64,000 nucleotides of DNA from Bacillus sp. 165 (GTDB lineage Bacteria > Bacillota > Bacilli > Bacillales > Bacillaceae_G), in contig NZ_JAGHKQ010000001.1 of assembly GCF_017742235.1 (NCBI RefSeq), forward strand, positions 124,001 through 188,000. Direction: 5' to 3'. The first letter of the stretch is position 1. Each line of letters starts with the position of its first letter. Positions 17,349 through 25,964 of the stretch are shown here, piece by piece. The notes under the pieces are model-generated. The model was not told the DNA's origin. It made no database searches and was given only the letters and a program-made list of their open reading frames with translations. Position numbers and translations under genes: made by a program.

Positions 17349-17687
17349 TTACTTCTCCCCTTCTTCGATTCGCGTCCAACGATTTTTGTCTCTTGTATTA
17401 AACTTTTCCATTACAAGATTATGAGCAGATTCCAAATCAATATCTAAGCTATTAGCTAGACAAGTAATCACAAACATGATATCTCCCAGTTCTTCCTCAA
17501 TAGTTCTTTCTTTTTCTGTTGCTTTTTTCGGCTTTTCTCCGTAATAGTGGTTAATTTCTCGCGCCAGTTCTCCCATTTCCTCTGTCAGCCTGGCCATCAT
17601 CGCTAGCGGACTGAAATACCCTTCTTTAAACTGACTTATGTATACATCGACTTCTTTTTGCATGTCTTTTATACTTTTTTGCTCCAT
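17349..17687 (-). CDS. ypjD: MazG-like nucleotide pyrophosphohydrolase YpjD
   Basis: A 112-aa all-alpha NTP pyrophosphohydrolase-type protein with the metal-binding pattern EEMGEL...EEELGDIMF; substrate unknown, probably non-canonical nucleotides. The ATG at 17687 has GAGGTG in front and aligns with B. subtilis YpjD; the upstream frame to 17744 has no site. First gene of the run ypjD-dapB-mgsA-bshB1-bshA-cca-birA. Confidence 0.88.
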   Translation of the reverse strand: MEQKSIKDMQKEVDVYISQFKEGYFSPLAMMARLTEEMGELAREINHYYGEKPKKATEKERTIEEELGDIMFVITCLANSLDIDLESAHNLVMEKFNTRDKNRWTRIEEGEK

Positions 17688-17767
17688 ATGTATCACCTCA
17701 TATCCTTCTTCTTTCATGTTAGCCAATTCTGTATAATTTGACAAATTTTATTGCTCCTATACATAAT

Positions 17768-17796
17768 TTGCCACAATACATGGGATACACTATAAT
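17768..17796 (+). promoter_or_regulatory. Promoter of the YitT-family gene
   Basis: TTGCCA (17768-17773), 17-nt spacer, TATAAT (17791-17796), 35 nt before the ATG. Confidence 0.75.
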
Positions 17797-17831
17797 AAGT
17801 GGGCAGATATACAGACTACAGGGGGAATATT

Positions 17832-18698
17832 ATGCTTAACATTAGACTGCAAAATATATTTTTTATCTTAATCGGATCCGCCATTTTTTCCTTTGGCATT
17901 GTCAATATTAATATTGAAAACAATTTAGCAGAAGGAGGCTTTACAGGCATCACTCTTTTGCTTTATTTTTTATTCAACCTCGATCCGTCATATACGAACT
18001 TAGCCTTAAACATTCCGTTGTTTTTTCTCGGATGGAAGCTGCTTGGTCGAACGACATTCTTTTACACCATTATCGGAACAATCAGCGTTTCACTTTTTTT
18101 ATGGCTGTTCCAACGTTATCCTGTGCATATCACACTAAATAATGATATGACTCTTGCTGCTTTGTTTGCAGGTGTGTTTATCGGAGTGGGCCTTGGCATT
18201 ATTTTTCGCTTTGGCGGCACAACAGGCGGAGTAGATATCATTGCTCGGCTTGCTCATAAATATGCCGGTTGGAGTATGGGAAAAACAATGTTTATGTTTG
18301 ACGCTGTTGTTATTACTATCTCTTTAACATATTTAACATATAGAGAAGCAATGTATACATTGGTAGCAGTATTTATCGGAGCCCGAGTAATTGACTTTAT
18401 GCAAGAAGGAGCTTATGCTGCAAAAGGAACGACGATCATTTCAGATAAAAATCATGAAATAGCACTTAAAATATTGTCAGAGATGGATCGCGGTGCAACG
18501 TTTTTAAAGGGGCAGGGAACATTTACGCAGCAAGAAAGAAATGTACTGTATTGTGTGGTAGCTAAAAATGAAATTGTAAAGCTAAAAAATATTATTACAT
18601 CCGTAGATCCCCATGCTTTCGTGGCAGTCAGCGATGTTCATGACGTCATTGGAGAAGGATTTACGCTGGATGAAAATAAAAATCCATTGCATAACTAA
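17832..18698 (+). CDS. ypjC: YitT family membrane protein (YpjC-like)
   Basis: A 288-aa integral membrane protein with about five to six hydrophobic segments in the first 200 residues, the conserved FRFGGTTGGVDIIA and a C-terminal cytoplasmic DUF2179 domain (FLKGQGTFT). Function unknown. Start at 17832 follows GGGGGA; it is transcribed away from ypjD and has its own promoter and terminator. Confidence 0.88.
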   Translation: MLNIRLQNIFFILIGSAIFSFGIVNINIENNLAEGGFTGITLLLYFLFNLDPSYTNLALNIPLFFLGWKLLGRTTFFYTIIGTISVSLFLWLFQRYPVHITLNNDMTLAALFAGVFIGVGLGIIFRFGGTTGGVDIIARLAHKYAGWSMGKTMFMFDAVVITISLTYLTYREAMYTLVAVFIGARVIDFMQEGAYAAKGTTIISDKNHEIALKILSEMDRGATFLKGQGTFTQQERNVLYCVVAKNEIVKLKNIITSVDPHAFVAVSDVHDVIGEGFTLDENKNPLHN

Positions 18699-18750
18699 GA
18701 ACATTGCTTTCTTTATGTAACAAGCTCCTATCTACTATTCATGAAAGCTG

Positions 18751-18787
18751 ATGAGCACGGGAAAACTGCCCGTGCTCATTTTTTTAG
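18751..18787 (+). terminator. Terminator of the YitT-family gene
   Basis: ATGAGCACGGG / CCCGTGCTCAT stem followed by seven T. Confidence 0.92.
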
Positions 18788-18860
18788 GCAACTGAACACC
18801 AGCCCAGCCTCTCATGCAAATTATGTAGAGGCAAAGAAACACACTCATTATATGCACCTA

Positions 18861-18890
18861 AAAAAGCTATCGGATATCCGATAGCTTTTT
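18861..18890. terminator. 30-bp perfect palindrome, terminator of yugP-like gene
   Basis: AAAAAGCTATCGGAT / ATCCGATAGCTTTTT forms a perfect palindrome without a loop and overlaps the yugP stop; T-runs on both strands. Confidence 0.85.
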
Positions 18891-19569
18891 AATCATCGCT
18901 TCTTTGCATGCCTGTATAAATCAAGACAAGACGTAATAACTCAAGCACAGCTACGGCAGCTGCTGCCACATAAGTAAGCGCTGCGGCATTCAATACTTTA
19001 CGTGCATCCTTCTCTTCGGAGGAAGATACGATACCAAGTGAGGCGATTTGAGCCATTGCCCGGCTTGAAGCATTGAACTCTACCGGCAGTGTAACTAACT
19101 GGAATATTACCCCAGCGGCAAGCAAAACAATTCCAAGTAAAAGCAAGTTGGAAAGACCCGCAAAAATACCAATCATTACAAATATCCAAGACATATTGGA
19201 GCTAAAGCTCGCCACCGGAACCAATGCATGTCGAAAACGTAAAAACGCGTAATCCTGTGCATCTTGAATTGCATGTCCTACCTCATGTGCTGCCACTGCT
19301 GTACCAGCTACAGAATGACCGTAATAATTGTTTGTTGACAAGCGCACTGTTTTTGAACGAGGGTCATAATGATCAGATAAAAAGCCTGGTGTTTCTTCAA
19401 CACCTACATTATATAACCCATTGGCATCCAAAATTCTTCGTGCCACATCAGCCCCCGTCATACCCGAGGTAGAATATACCTCTGAATACTTACTATACGC
19501 TTTTCTTACCTTCATTTGTGCATAAATCGGAACAAGTAATATTACTGCAAAATATACCAAATAAAGCAT
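18889..19569 (-). CDS. Membrane zinc metallopeptidase, YugP family
   Basis: A 226-aa membrane protein of the neutral zinc metallopeptidase 2 family. The HEVGH motif (AAHEVGHAIQDA) gives the zinc site; hydrophobic segments lie at the N-terminus and in the C-terminal half. The ATG at 19569 has GGAGGT in front. B. subtilis YugP is encoded elsewhere, so its place between ypjC and ypjB is a difference in gene order. Substrate unknown. Confidence 0.88.
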   Translation of the reverse strand: MLYLVYFAVILLVPIYAQMKVRKAYSKYSEVYSTSGMTGADVARRILDANGLYNVGVEETPGFLSDHYDPRSKTVRLSTNNYYGHSVAGTAVAAHEVGHAIQDAQDYAFLRFRHALVPVASFSSNMSWIFVMIGIFAGLSNLLLLGIVLLAAGVIFQLVTLPVEFNASSRAMAQIASLGIVSSSEEKDARKVLNAAALTYVAAAAVAVLELLRLVLIYTGMQRSDD

Positions 19570-19645
19570 GTTTACCTCCATAGAAGTTGTGGTACTATTC
19601 ATTTTATTTTGTTACTGCTTTCCTGTCAACGAACTTGCTTAGCTG

Positions 19646-20413
19646 TCATTTCGATGGAATTCTCTTTTTTTCTCTGTCACCTTTATATTTTCTCCAACCT
19701 ACATAAGTTAATGTAATAAGAATAATAGTTGCCGTTGTATTCATTACCCACATAAGAGAAGGCTGATATTTATCCGTGGGGTTCGAGAATATACGCTGCA
19801 AATCCTCCTTCATAACCTCTACTTGCCCTTGGGCTTGAGGACTTTGAGAAATCAAATTACGAAACTCCTCTAAATAAGATACATGGGCATTTAACCGATG
19901 CAGCTCTTCATGCGGTAAATCGATAGTCAAGCTTGGATAAATAATAGACAGCTCGTTAAGAAATAAATTCAACTCATATTGAAACTCTTCGTCATTCTCT
20001 TGTTTCATAGCCGTTTCCATGCGATCAAACGGTTTCATGACAGCTTGCTCTCTATCCATCCAAAGAGGTTGTAGCTTTGCTTGTTCAGCATCTATAACAA
20101 GACGAAGCGCCAATATATCTTCCCACTTCTCATTTTCACTCATATCTTCATTTTGAATAGCGGTAAAGGCTTTATCAAAGGCTACTGAAATGGCGCGGAT
20201 ATCTTCTGGTGAAGCCAGCTTGTCTTCTTTATTATAATCTTTAAATTGCTCAGCAAAATACTCCAAAAGCTTTTGTGCTTTTTCGTATTCTTTCTGTTTC
20301 ACAAATTGCAGAGTTTCGTCTAGTAATCCATTTAGATCTGTCCAACCAGCAGCATAGGTTGGGAATGGTATAAATGATAATAGCATACAAATTAGAAATA
20401 TACATTTTTTCAT
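19646..20413 (-). CDS. ypjB: YpjB family sporulation-associated protein
   Basis: A 255-aa protein with an N-terminal signal peptide (about 1-22, ending TYAAG), a helical extracytoplasmic region and one C-terminal membrane segment (about 226-244). It matches the SpoYpjB family. Start at 20413 follows GGAGGG; the frame upstream is read-through. Located after ypjA as in B. subtilis. Confidence 0.85.
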   Translation of the reverse strand: MKKCIFLICMLLSFIPFPTYAAGWTDLNGLLDETLQFVKQKEYEKAQKLLEYFAEQFKDYNKEDKLASPEDIRAISVAFDKAFTAIQNEDMSENEKWEDILALRLVIDAEQAKLQPLWMDREQAVMKPFDRMETAMKQENDEEFQYELNLFLNELSIIYPSLTIDLPHEELHRLNAHVSYLEEFRNLISQSPQAQGQVEVMKEDLQRIFSNPTDKYQPSLMWVMNTTATIILITLTYVGWRKYKGDREKKRIPSK

Positions 20414-20480
20414 GGCTCGTCCCTCCTCAAATCCTAATAAAGTGTATGTCGAGACAAGCAAGAATAGACCTTAGAAAATT

Positions 20481-20503
20481 AAAAAGCTCCTGTACAGGAG
20501 CCA
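20481..20503 (-). terminator. Terminator after ypjA
   Basis: GCTCCTGTACAGGAGC palindrome followed on the minus strand by TTTTTAATTTT. Confidence 0.85.
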
Positions 20504-20511
20504 ACAAACTA

Positions 20512-21108
20512 CTAATTTGAAATAGATAATGAAAAATGCTTCTTTCGAATACAAAGATAATATGCAATTCCAATGGAGAGTATGCTGAGCCAAAAAGTAA
20601 AATACCCAATGGGCTGAAAATACTCATTCAACATAGAGTAACGAGGCATCATAAAAAAGACATAGTCAACAATATCATTATGCAATGTCCAAATCCCAGC
20701 TATGACCAGATGCCATTTTTTAATGCGATAAAATGGCGCATATAGTAACCCCTGCACTGCCATCGCTCCATGCGAAAAAATCAACATATAACTAGCCAAA
20801 TCCAGACTGCCTTCCACTATGTATACAAGAATGTTCATAACCACTGCCCAAATCCCGTATTTAAACAATGTGATAATAGCGAAAGCCTCCATAAGTCCCC
20901 AATTCCTTTTGAGCAAAAAAGCAAATAAAACAAAAACAAAAAACAAACTGGCAGTTGGACTATCCGGAACAAATATAAGAAATTGGGGTGGTGTTTCCAT
21001 CAATTGATACTTGTACCAAATGTATCCATATACAGTTCCTAAAACATTGACAATAAAAAGAAGCCAGAGCATAGTTCGGCTGCGCAGAAGATGATACAAA
21101 AAGGCCAC
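20512..21108 (-). CDS. ypjA: YpjA family DUF1405 membrane protein
   Basis: A 198-aa polytopic membrane protein with about six hydrophobic segments and the conserved FVPDSPTASLFFVFVLFAFL. Function unknown. Start is probably GTG at 21108 behind GGGAGGA; the ATG at 21123 lies inside that site and the one at 21153 lies in the promoter. Found downstream of qcrABC as in B. subtilis. Confidence 0.85.
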   Translation of the reverse strand: MAFLYHLLRSRTMLWLLFIVNVLGTVYGYIWYKYQLMETPPQFLIFVPDSPTASLFFVFVLFAFLLKRNWGLMEAFAIITLFKYGIWAVVMNILVYIVEGSLDLASYMLIFSHGAMAVQGLLYAPFYRIKKWHLVIAGIWTLHNDIVDYVFFMMPRYSMLNEYFQPIGYFTFWLSILSIGIAYYLCIRKKHFSLSISN

Positions 21109-21138
21109 CTGTAATCCTCCCATTCTCGATTTTTTCTC

Positions 21139-21144
21139 ATTATA
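21139..21144 (-). promoter_or_regulatory. -10 element for ypjA-ypjB (candidate)
   Basis: TATAAT on the minus strand 30 nt before the GTG of ypjA, just past the qcrC terminator; -35 is poor. Confidence 0.4.
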
Positions 21145-21160
21145 GTACAGCATCGCAAAT

Positions 21161-21192
21161 AAAAAAAGCTGACGAAACGCCAGCTTTTTTTA
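21161..21192. terminator. Terminator of qcrABC
   Basis: AAAAAGCTG / CAGCTTTTT-type stem directly after the qcrC stop, T-runs on both strands. Confidence 0.88.
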
Positions 21193-21960
21193 TTACTCTT
21201 GTCCTAATCCTGCTACGAATTCAGAAAGCTTTTTCAACTCTTCATCTGTGCCTTTGAAAACGCCTGCTGGCATGTTACCTTTACCTTCTTTTGCGATTTT
21301 CGCAATTTCTTCCGGTTTCAGTTCAATACCTTGTAAAGCAGGAGCTGCAGGGCCGCCCTGCAAATTGTCACCATGACAAGTTAAGCAAGTATTCGCCTGC
21401 ATAATTTTATAGCCGTCTGCATTTTTGTCCACTTCTACTGTCTTCACGATAGCACCTTGTTTCTTTGCAGCTTCCCAGTCATGGTGTACTACAGATTCCC
21501 AAGTTAAGAACACAGTAGCCGCCAACGCAAGCAGCATAAAACCAGTTGCTACAGGTCGTTTGGACGGTCGACGCTCTGGTCCTCTGTCAAGAAACGGAGC
21601 TAATAGTAATGAACCGAATGCAATACCTGGCATAATGAATGCACCAATGATTGTATAAGGACCTGATGCAAATGAATACTTTAACAATTGATACAAGAAT
21701 AAGAAATACCAGTCAGGTAACGGTATGTAACCAGTATCAGTTGGATCTGCAATACGCTCTAGTGGTGATGGATGAGCGATTGTCAAGCATAGATAACCAA
21801 TTAAAAACACTGCACCTACCATCCATTCCTTTAACAGGAAGTTTGGCCAAAACGCTTCCGTTTTTCCTGGAAATTCCGAATAGTCCTTCGGGATATTCGG
21901 TTTACGGACAGCAGGCACGCGTGAATCTCCAACAAATTTCATCCCTTTGCCGCGATGCAT
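21193..21960 (-). CDS. qcrC: Menaquinol:cytochrome c reductase cytochrome b/c subunit
   Basis: Fusion, typical of Bacillus, of subunit IV of the cytochrome b6f type with a C-terminal cytochrome c domain. The 255-aa product has three N-terminal membrane segments, the quinol-site-like DWYFLFLYQLLKY and one c-heme site TCLTCHG with a downstream axial-Met candidate GNMPAG. Last gene of qcrA-qcrB-qcrC, acting in the cytoplasmic membrane to pass electrons from menaquinol to cytochrome c. Confidence 0.96.
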   Translation of the reverse strand: MHRGKGMKFVGDSRVPAVRKPNIPKDYSEFPGKTEAFWPNFLLKEWMVGAVFLIGYLCLTIAHPSPLERIADPTDTGYIPLPDWYFLFLYQLLKYSFASGPYTIIGAFIMPGIAFGSLLLAPFLDRGPERRPSKRPVATGFMLLALAATVFLTWESVVHHDWEAAKKQGAIVKTVEVDKNADGYKIMQANTCLTCHGDNLQGGPAAPALQGIELKPEEIAKIAKEGKGNMPAGVFKGTDEELKKLSEFVAGLGQE

Positions 21961-22003
21961 AATCTCCCTCCTTTGAATTCACATGTCTAATAATCTTTAC
22001 TTT

Positions 22004-22678
22004 TTACAGTGGACCAGAAATACCTTGTTTACGAATAATTAAGAAATGGGCTCCCATCAATCCTAATAATGCACCAGGTAAGAAGAATACGTGAATCGCA
22101 AAGAAGCGAGTTAACGTTTGTGCACCTACGATTTCGGAGTGACCTGCAAGCAAGGTTTTTACTTGTTTCCCGATTAATGGTGTTTGCTCTGCAATTTGCA
22201 GACCTACCTTAGTTGCAAACAATGCTTTCATATCCCATGGCAATAAATAACCTGTGAATCCTAAACCAAGCATTACAAAGAAAATTAATACTCCTACTAC
22301 CCAGTTTAATTCACGAGGCTTTTTATAAGCACCTTGGAAAAACACGCGCAACGTATGTAAAAACATCATTACGATAACAAGACTCGCACCCCAGTGATGC
22401 ATACCACGTACAATTTGACCGTACGCTACTTCATTTTGCAAATAATATACAGATTCCCATGCATTTTTAATATCAGGTACATAATACATTGTTAAAAACA
22501 TACCTGATAAAATTTGGATAACAGTTACGAAGAACGTCAATCCGCCAAAACAGTAAACGAATGCGGAAAAGTGATGAGCAGGGTTTACGTGTTCTGGCAC
22601 CTCATGGTCAGCGATATCGCGCCACAACGGCGTAATATCCAGACGTTCATCAACCCAATCATAAATTTTGTTCATCAT
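22004..22678 (-). CDS. qcrB: Menaquinol:cytochrome c reductase cytochrome b subunit
   Basis: A 224-aa b6-type cytochrome with four membrane helices and paired heme-ligand histidines in HHWGAS and HTLRVFF regions. Cys43 (FVYCFGG) corresponds to the residue that covalently holds the extra heme c in Bacillus and cyanobacterial b6. It lies 3 bp after qcrA. Confidence 0.96.
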   Translation of the reverse strand: MMNKIYDWVDERLDITPLWRDIADHEVPEHVNPAHHFSAFVYCFGGLTFFVTVIQILSGMFLTMYYVPDIKNAWESVYYLQNEVAYGQIVRGMHHWGASLVIVMMFLHTLRVFFQGAYKKPRELNWVVGVLIFFVMLGLGFTGYLLPWDMKALFATKVGLQIAEQTPLIGKQVKTLLAGHSEIVGAQTLTRFFAIHVFFLPGALLGLMGAHFLIIRKQGISGPL

Positions 22679-22681
22679 CGA

Positions 22682-23191
22682 TTACGCACCTCCATTTGGC
22701 TTGGCCTTACCTAAATAAAGCGTACCATCCTTTATTTTTGACTCGTACAAATCAAGCGGCGCAAGCGGTGGCGTTCCTTTAATGTTCTTCCCGTTTTTCT
22801 CATAGCGTCCGCCATGACATGGACAGAAGAATTGGTTTGGATGCGCATTGTCTGAATTCCAGTTAACCGTACATCCTAAGTGTTTACAAACCGGAGATAA
22901 AGCCACGATGTCGCCGCTTTCATTTTTGTAGACCCACGCCGATCTCGGTTCTTCCGTTTTGTACCAGCCGTCTACAACCTTCACTTTAAAATCAAAACGT
23001 TTCGGTTCGTTAGTGATCTCCTTCACCTGACCTACTGCTACTAGCTCAGTCCCTGCTTCTTTCTCCAGAACAGGATCTAACGCAAAACGTGCCATTGGCA
23101 TAAGCATACCAGCAGCCATAAATCCTCCGACGCCTGTTAACGTATAGTTTAAAAACTGGCGTCTTGATACCCTATGTTCTTTCTCACTCAT
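22682..23191 (-). CDS. qcrA: Menaquinol:cytochrome c reductase Rieske iron-sulfur subunit
   Basis: A 169-aa Rieske protein with a twin-arginine-type start (SRRQFLNY) and N-terminal membrane anchor. The [2Fe-2S] ligands are in CKHLGC and CPCHGG. First gene of qcrABC, behind a good sigma-A promoter. Confidence 0.96.
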   Translation of the reverse strand: MSEKEHRVSRRQFLNYTLTGVGGFMAAGMLMPMARFALDPVLEKEAGTELVAVGQVKEITNEPKRFDFKVKVVDGWYKTEEPRSAWVYKNESGDIVALSPVCKHLGCTVNWNSDNAHPNQFFCPCHGGRYEKNGKNIKGTPPLAPLDLYESKIKDGTLYLGKAKPNGGA

Positions 23192-23270
23192 GAAAATTTC
23201 CCCCCTCTATAAAAAGTTGCTCCATTTTGGATAAACAAGTGTATTAACAGATAAAAACTAGGACACTATC

Positions 23271-23299
23271 ATGATATAATAACGATTGAGATTGGTCAA
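23271..23299 (-). promoter_or_regulatory. Promoter of qcrABC
   Basis: Minus-strand TTGACC (23294-23299), 17-nt spacer, TATCAT (23271-23276), about 80 nt upstream of qcrA. Confidence 0.7.
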
Positions 23300-23334
23300 T
23301 ATCATACTTCCTTATTATCGACAAAACTATCTAT

Positions 23335-23793
23335 TTATTCTGCTTTTTCCCACTCAAAAATGACAATTTTCATCATTTCATTGACTTGAGATTGCAAAAC
23401 CTCTTGCCTAGATTTCGAATTCAGCTGCTCAAGCGGCAAAGCAGGCAACCAAAACAGCATCCCTTGAAGGTCAGACTCCTTTTTCCAATCAAAATCACTT
23501 GTCACATATACTATGTGCTTCATTCCTTCTCGCATAAACGAGCTTGTCCACAGCTGCAAATGCTCCAGTTGTTCCTCTCTATTTTCCTGTAAGTATGTAA
23601 AAGACGGTACGAGTAAAATTCTTCCCTTATACTGCCTTTCAATTTCTCGTGTCAAAGCTGACACAAACTCCCCTTTTTGTACAGCCTCTTCTATATCTGC
23701 ACCAAGCGAAACAGGTACAAGCGGTACCACGACTGTATCTATGTATTCCTTGGATTCCTTATACAACTGGATATCCTTTGCTGTCCACTCCAT
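23335..23793 (-). CDS. ypiF: YpiF family protein (DUF2487)
   Basis: A 152-aa soluble protein matching YpiF, conserved upstream of qcrABC in Bacillus. Function unknown to me; its fixed place between ypiB and qcrA suggests a link to the respiratory complex or its regulation. No catalytic motif seen. Confidence 0.82.
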   Translation of the reverse strand: MEWTAKDIQLYKESKEYIDTVVVPLVPVSLGADIEEAVQKGEFVSALTREIERQYKGRILLVPSFTYLQENREEQLEHLQLWTSSFMREGMKHIVYVTSDFDWKKESDLQGMLFWLPALPLEQLNSKSRQEVLQSQVNEMMKIVIFEWEKAE

Positions 23794-23855
23794 TTCCTTA
23801 CCCCCTCTACAATCCTCATCCTATATTAAACCATATTAGAAAGATAAGCAAAATG

Positions 23856-23883
23856 AAAAACCCTTGAAATCCAAGGGTTTTCT
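23856..23883 (-). terminator. Terminator after ypiB
   Basis: AAAACCCTTG / CAAGGGTTTT stem with T-rich end on the minus strand. Confidence 0.85.
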
Positions 23884-23893
23884 ACAAAAAATA

Positions 23894-24430
23894 TTATAAC
23901 CGTTTTAACTGCTCTGCAAGCTCTTCGAATGCGACTTTATTTTGCTGGTCCAAAGCTTGGTCAATTAGCTTCATTAACTTTTCCCTTCGAAAATTATAGA
24001 TTGTCTCCTCTAAAAATCGTTCGGCTAACAATCTGTCTTTTTCATTCACTTCCAAACTTTTCGGAACATGTGGATTATCCTCCAATACGGCGACATAATG
24101 TGAATTTTGGAAAGAGGACTTGAAATTAAGCTGAATATAAATGTCTTCCTCACGATTTAAACGGATATCATGGAACGACTTTTCAGCATCGGTAGTCATA
24201 ACATTTTGCTTATAGAAATGAAACGGTGCCTCTTTCACACAATTTGTTGACATCACTAAGCCTCGGGGACAATACTTTGCATGCTCTACAAAATGTACTT
24301 TTTTCATCAATTGATCATGACTCATCAAATAATTAAGGATCCATACGCACTCTCTCTGTTTAAGCTGATAGTTACTTAAAAACCATTTGACAAAATCCTT
24401 TTTCTCATTCACAGAAACAGGGGTATTCAT
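23894..24430 (-). CDS. ypiB: YpiB family protein (UPF0302)
   Basis: A 178-aa soluble protein of the UPF0302 family, paired with YpiA/YpiF in Bacillus; function unknown. The ATG at 24430 follows GGAGGG and gives the family length; the longer frame to 24475 is not needed. It lies 71 bp after ypiA. Confidence 0.85.
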   Translation of the reverse strand: MNTPVSVNEKKDFVKWFLSNYQLKQRECVWILNYLMSHDQLMKKVHFVEHAKYCPRGLVMSTNCVKEAPFHFYKQNVMTTDAEKSFHDIRLNREEDIYIQLNFKSSFQNSHYVAVLEDNPHVPKSLEVNEKDRLLAERFLEETIYNFRREKLMKLIDQALDQQNKVAFEELAEQLKRL

Positions 24431-24501
24431 ACCGTTCAGTCCCTCCTCTGTACCGCTTTTCTTTTTTAGATTCAAGAAGAATCATCCACTTTCCTTCAAA
24501 A

Positions 24502-25764
24502 TTACTGCAAATCCTCTAAATTATATAATAATTCCTCAATTTGGACTTGTGTCGGATCTAGCTGTAGCAGTGTTGTAAGCACCTCTTTAGCCTCTTTACG
24601 TAAGCCTTCTTCCAATAAAAAGTATCCATACTCTTCCAGAAAATCAATATCATTCTTAAAAGAAGTATATGCATTACGATAAAGGTTTAATGCATCAGAA
24701 TATTCTTCAAGCTGCTTTTTCGCAAACGCCATATTCCATTCTAATTGCGGATCATGCTCACCCATTTCTGTTACCGTTTCAATCACATCCACAATCTCTT
24801 CGTATTTTTCATACCTACGAAGCAATTGGATAAGACCTAATACCACTTCCAAATTAGATGGATCGATTGCTGCCGCTTGACGCAGCGTATCTTCAGCTTC
24901 CTCTACACGTCCCGTCTTCATATAGATTTTTGCTAAAGAAGAATAGAGCTCTGGTGAAAATTCATTTACTTTCAAGCCCTCTTTTAATGCCTCGCAGCTT
25001 TCTTCCAGCATTCCCTCTTCCTCATAGCACTTTGCTAAATAGCGGTATATGCCTCCGTATTCATAATCTAATTCCTTCACCTTTGTAAACACCGGGATTG
25101 CGCGCTGATACAACCCTGCCTGGTACAGTGTAAAAGCATACCCAAACATAGAATGAAGATCCTCATGCTGCTGCAGTCCTTCTTCATAATGCACAATCGC
25201 TTCTTCCCATTTGCCGATGGAACTCAAGCTTTCCGCAAGGCGAAGATTTATGCTGACACCGCCCATTTCGGGATCGATTGCAGCTACAGCTTCATAATAA
25301 GGTACTGCTTTTACATAATCTCCCCGGCTGCTGTAGAATTCCCCCAATCCAAAATCGATGACAGGCTCTTCCGGTAAAGCAGCTTTCGCAAGAAGCAGTT
25401 TTTGTTCAGCCACTTCATCAAACCCTTGCATTTGATATAAATCCGCAGCTAAGAGCAAAGCTTGTACATACAATTCATCTTCTTCCTGTACAGTATTCAG
25501 AACTTCGATGGCCTTATCTTCTTCGTCCATATCAACATATAATTCCGCGAGAAACAACGTAATCTCGCTTTCTTCTGGATACAAAGCATGCAAATCCTCT
25601 GCAATCGCCAAGGCTTTTTCTATAAATCCCAATTTATGATAATAACGAGCACATTCATATTTTTCTTCATCTGAACCTTTCGTTTCATATTGTTCGAGAA
25701 GAGCTAATCCTTTTTCAATATCGCCATTTTCGATGAATTCAACTGCTTTATGTAACGTATTCAT
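24502..25764 (-). CDS. ypiA: Tetratricopeptide-repeat protein YpiA
   Basis: A 420-aa soluble protein made almost wholly of TPR-like helical pairs (for example DYVKAVPYYEAVAAIDPE, GRVEEAEDTLRQAAAIDPSN), very acidic. It is a likely protein-binding scaffold; partners unknown. It sits after aroA, from which a terminator separates it. Confidence 0.9.
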   Translation of the reverse strand: MNTLHKAVEFIENGDIEKGLALLEQYETKGSDEEKYECARYYHKLGFIEKALAIAEDLHALYPEESEITLFLAELYVDMDEEDKAIEVLNTVQEEDELYVQALLLAADLYQMQGFDEVAEQKLLLAKAALPEEPVIDFGLGEFYSSRGDYVKAVPYYEAVAAIDPEMGGVSINLRLAESLSSIGKWEEAIVHYEEGLQQHEDLHSMFGYAFTLYQAGLYQRAIPVFTKVKELDYEYGGIYRYLAKCYEEEGMLEESCEALKEGLKVNEFSPELYSSLAKIYMKTGRVEEAEDTLRQAAAIDPSNLEVVLGLIQLLRRYEKYEEIVDVIETVTEMGEHDPQLEWNMAFAKKQLEEYSDALNLYRNAYTSFKNDIDFLEEYGYFLLEEGLRKEAKEVLTTLLQLDPTQVQIEELLYNLEDLQ

Positions 25765-25890
25765 GATTTAACCCCTTTTTTTACGTTATATTATGTTTCT
25801 ATGATAACGAAGGAAATGTTTTTGAGCAACAAACTAGATTATTTCGATACGTGAAATTTTATGGTTATTGTATATAAAAACACTTGTTAT

Positions 25891-25924
25891 AAAAAAAGAA
25901 CCAGACAATCGCCTGATTCTTTAG
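25891..25924 (-). terminator. Terminator of the aromatic operon
   Basis: AAAGAA-CAG / CTG-TTCTTT stem followed by seven T on the minus strand, downstream of aroA. Confidence 0.8.
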
Positions 25925-25964
25925 AACAACAATATAATGTTTACACACATCAAAAAAGCCGGGT

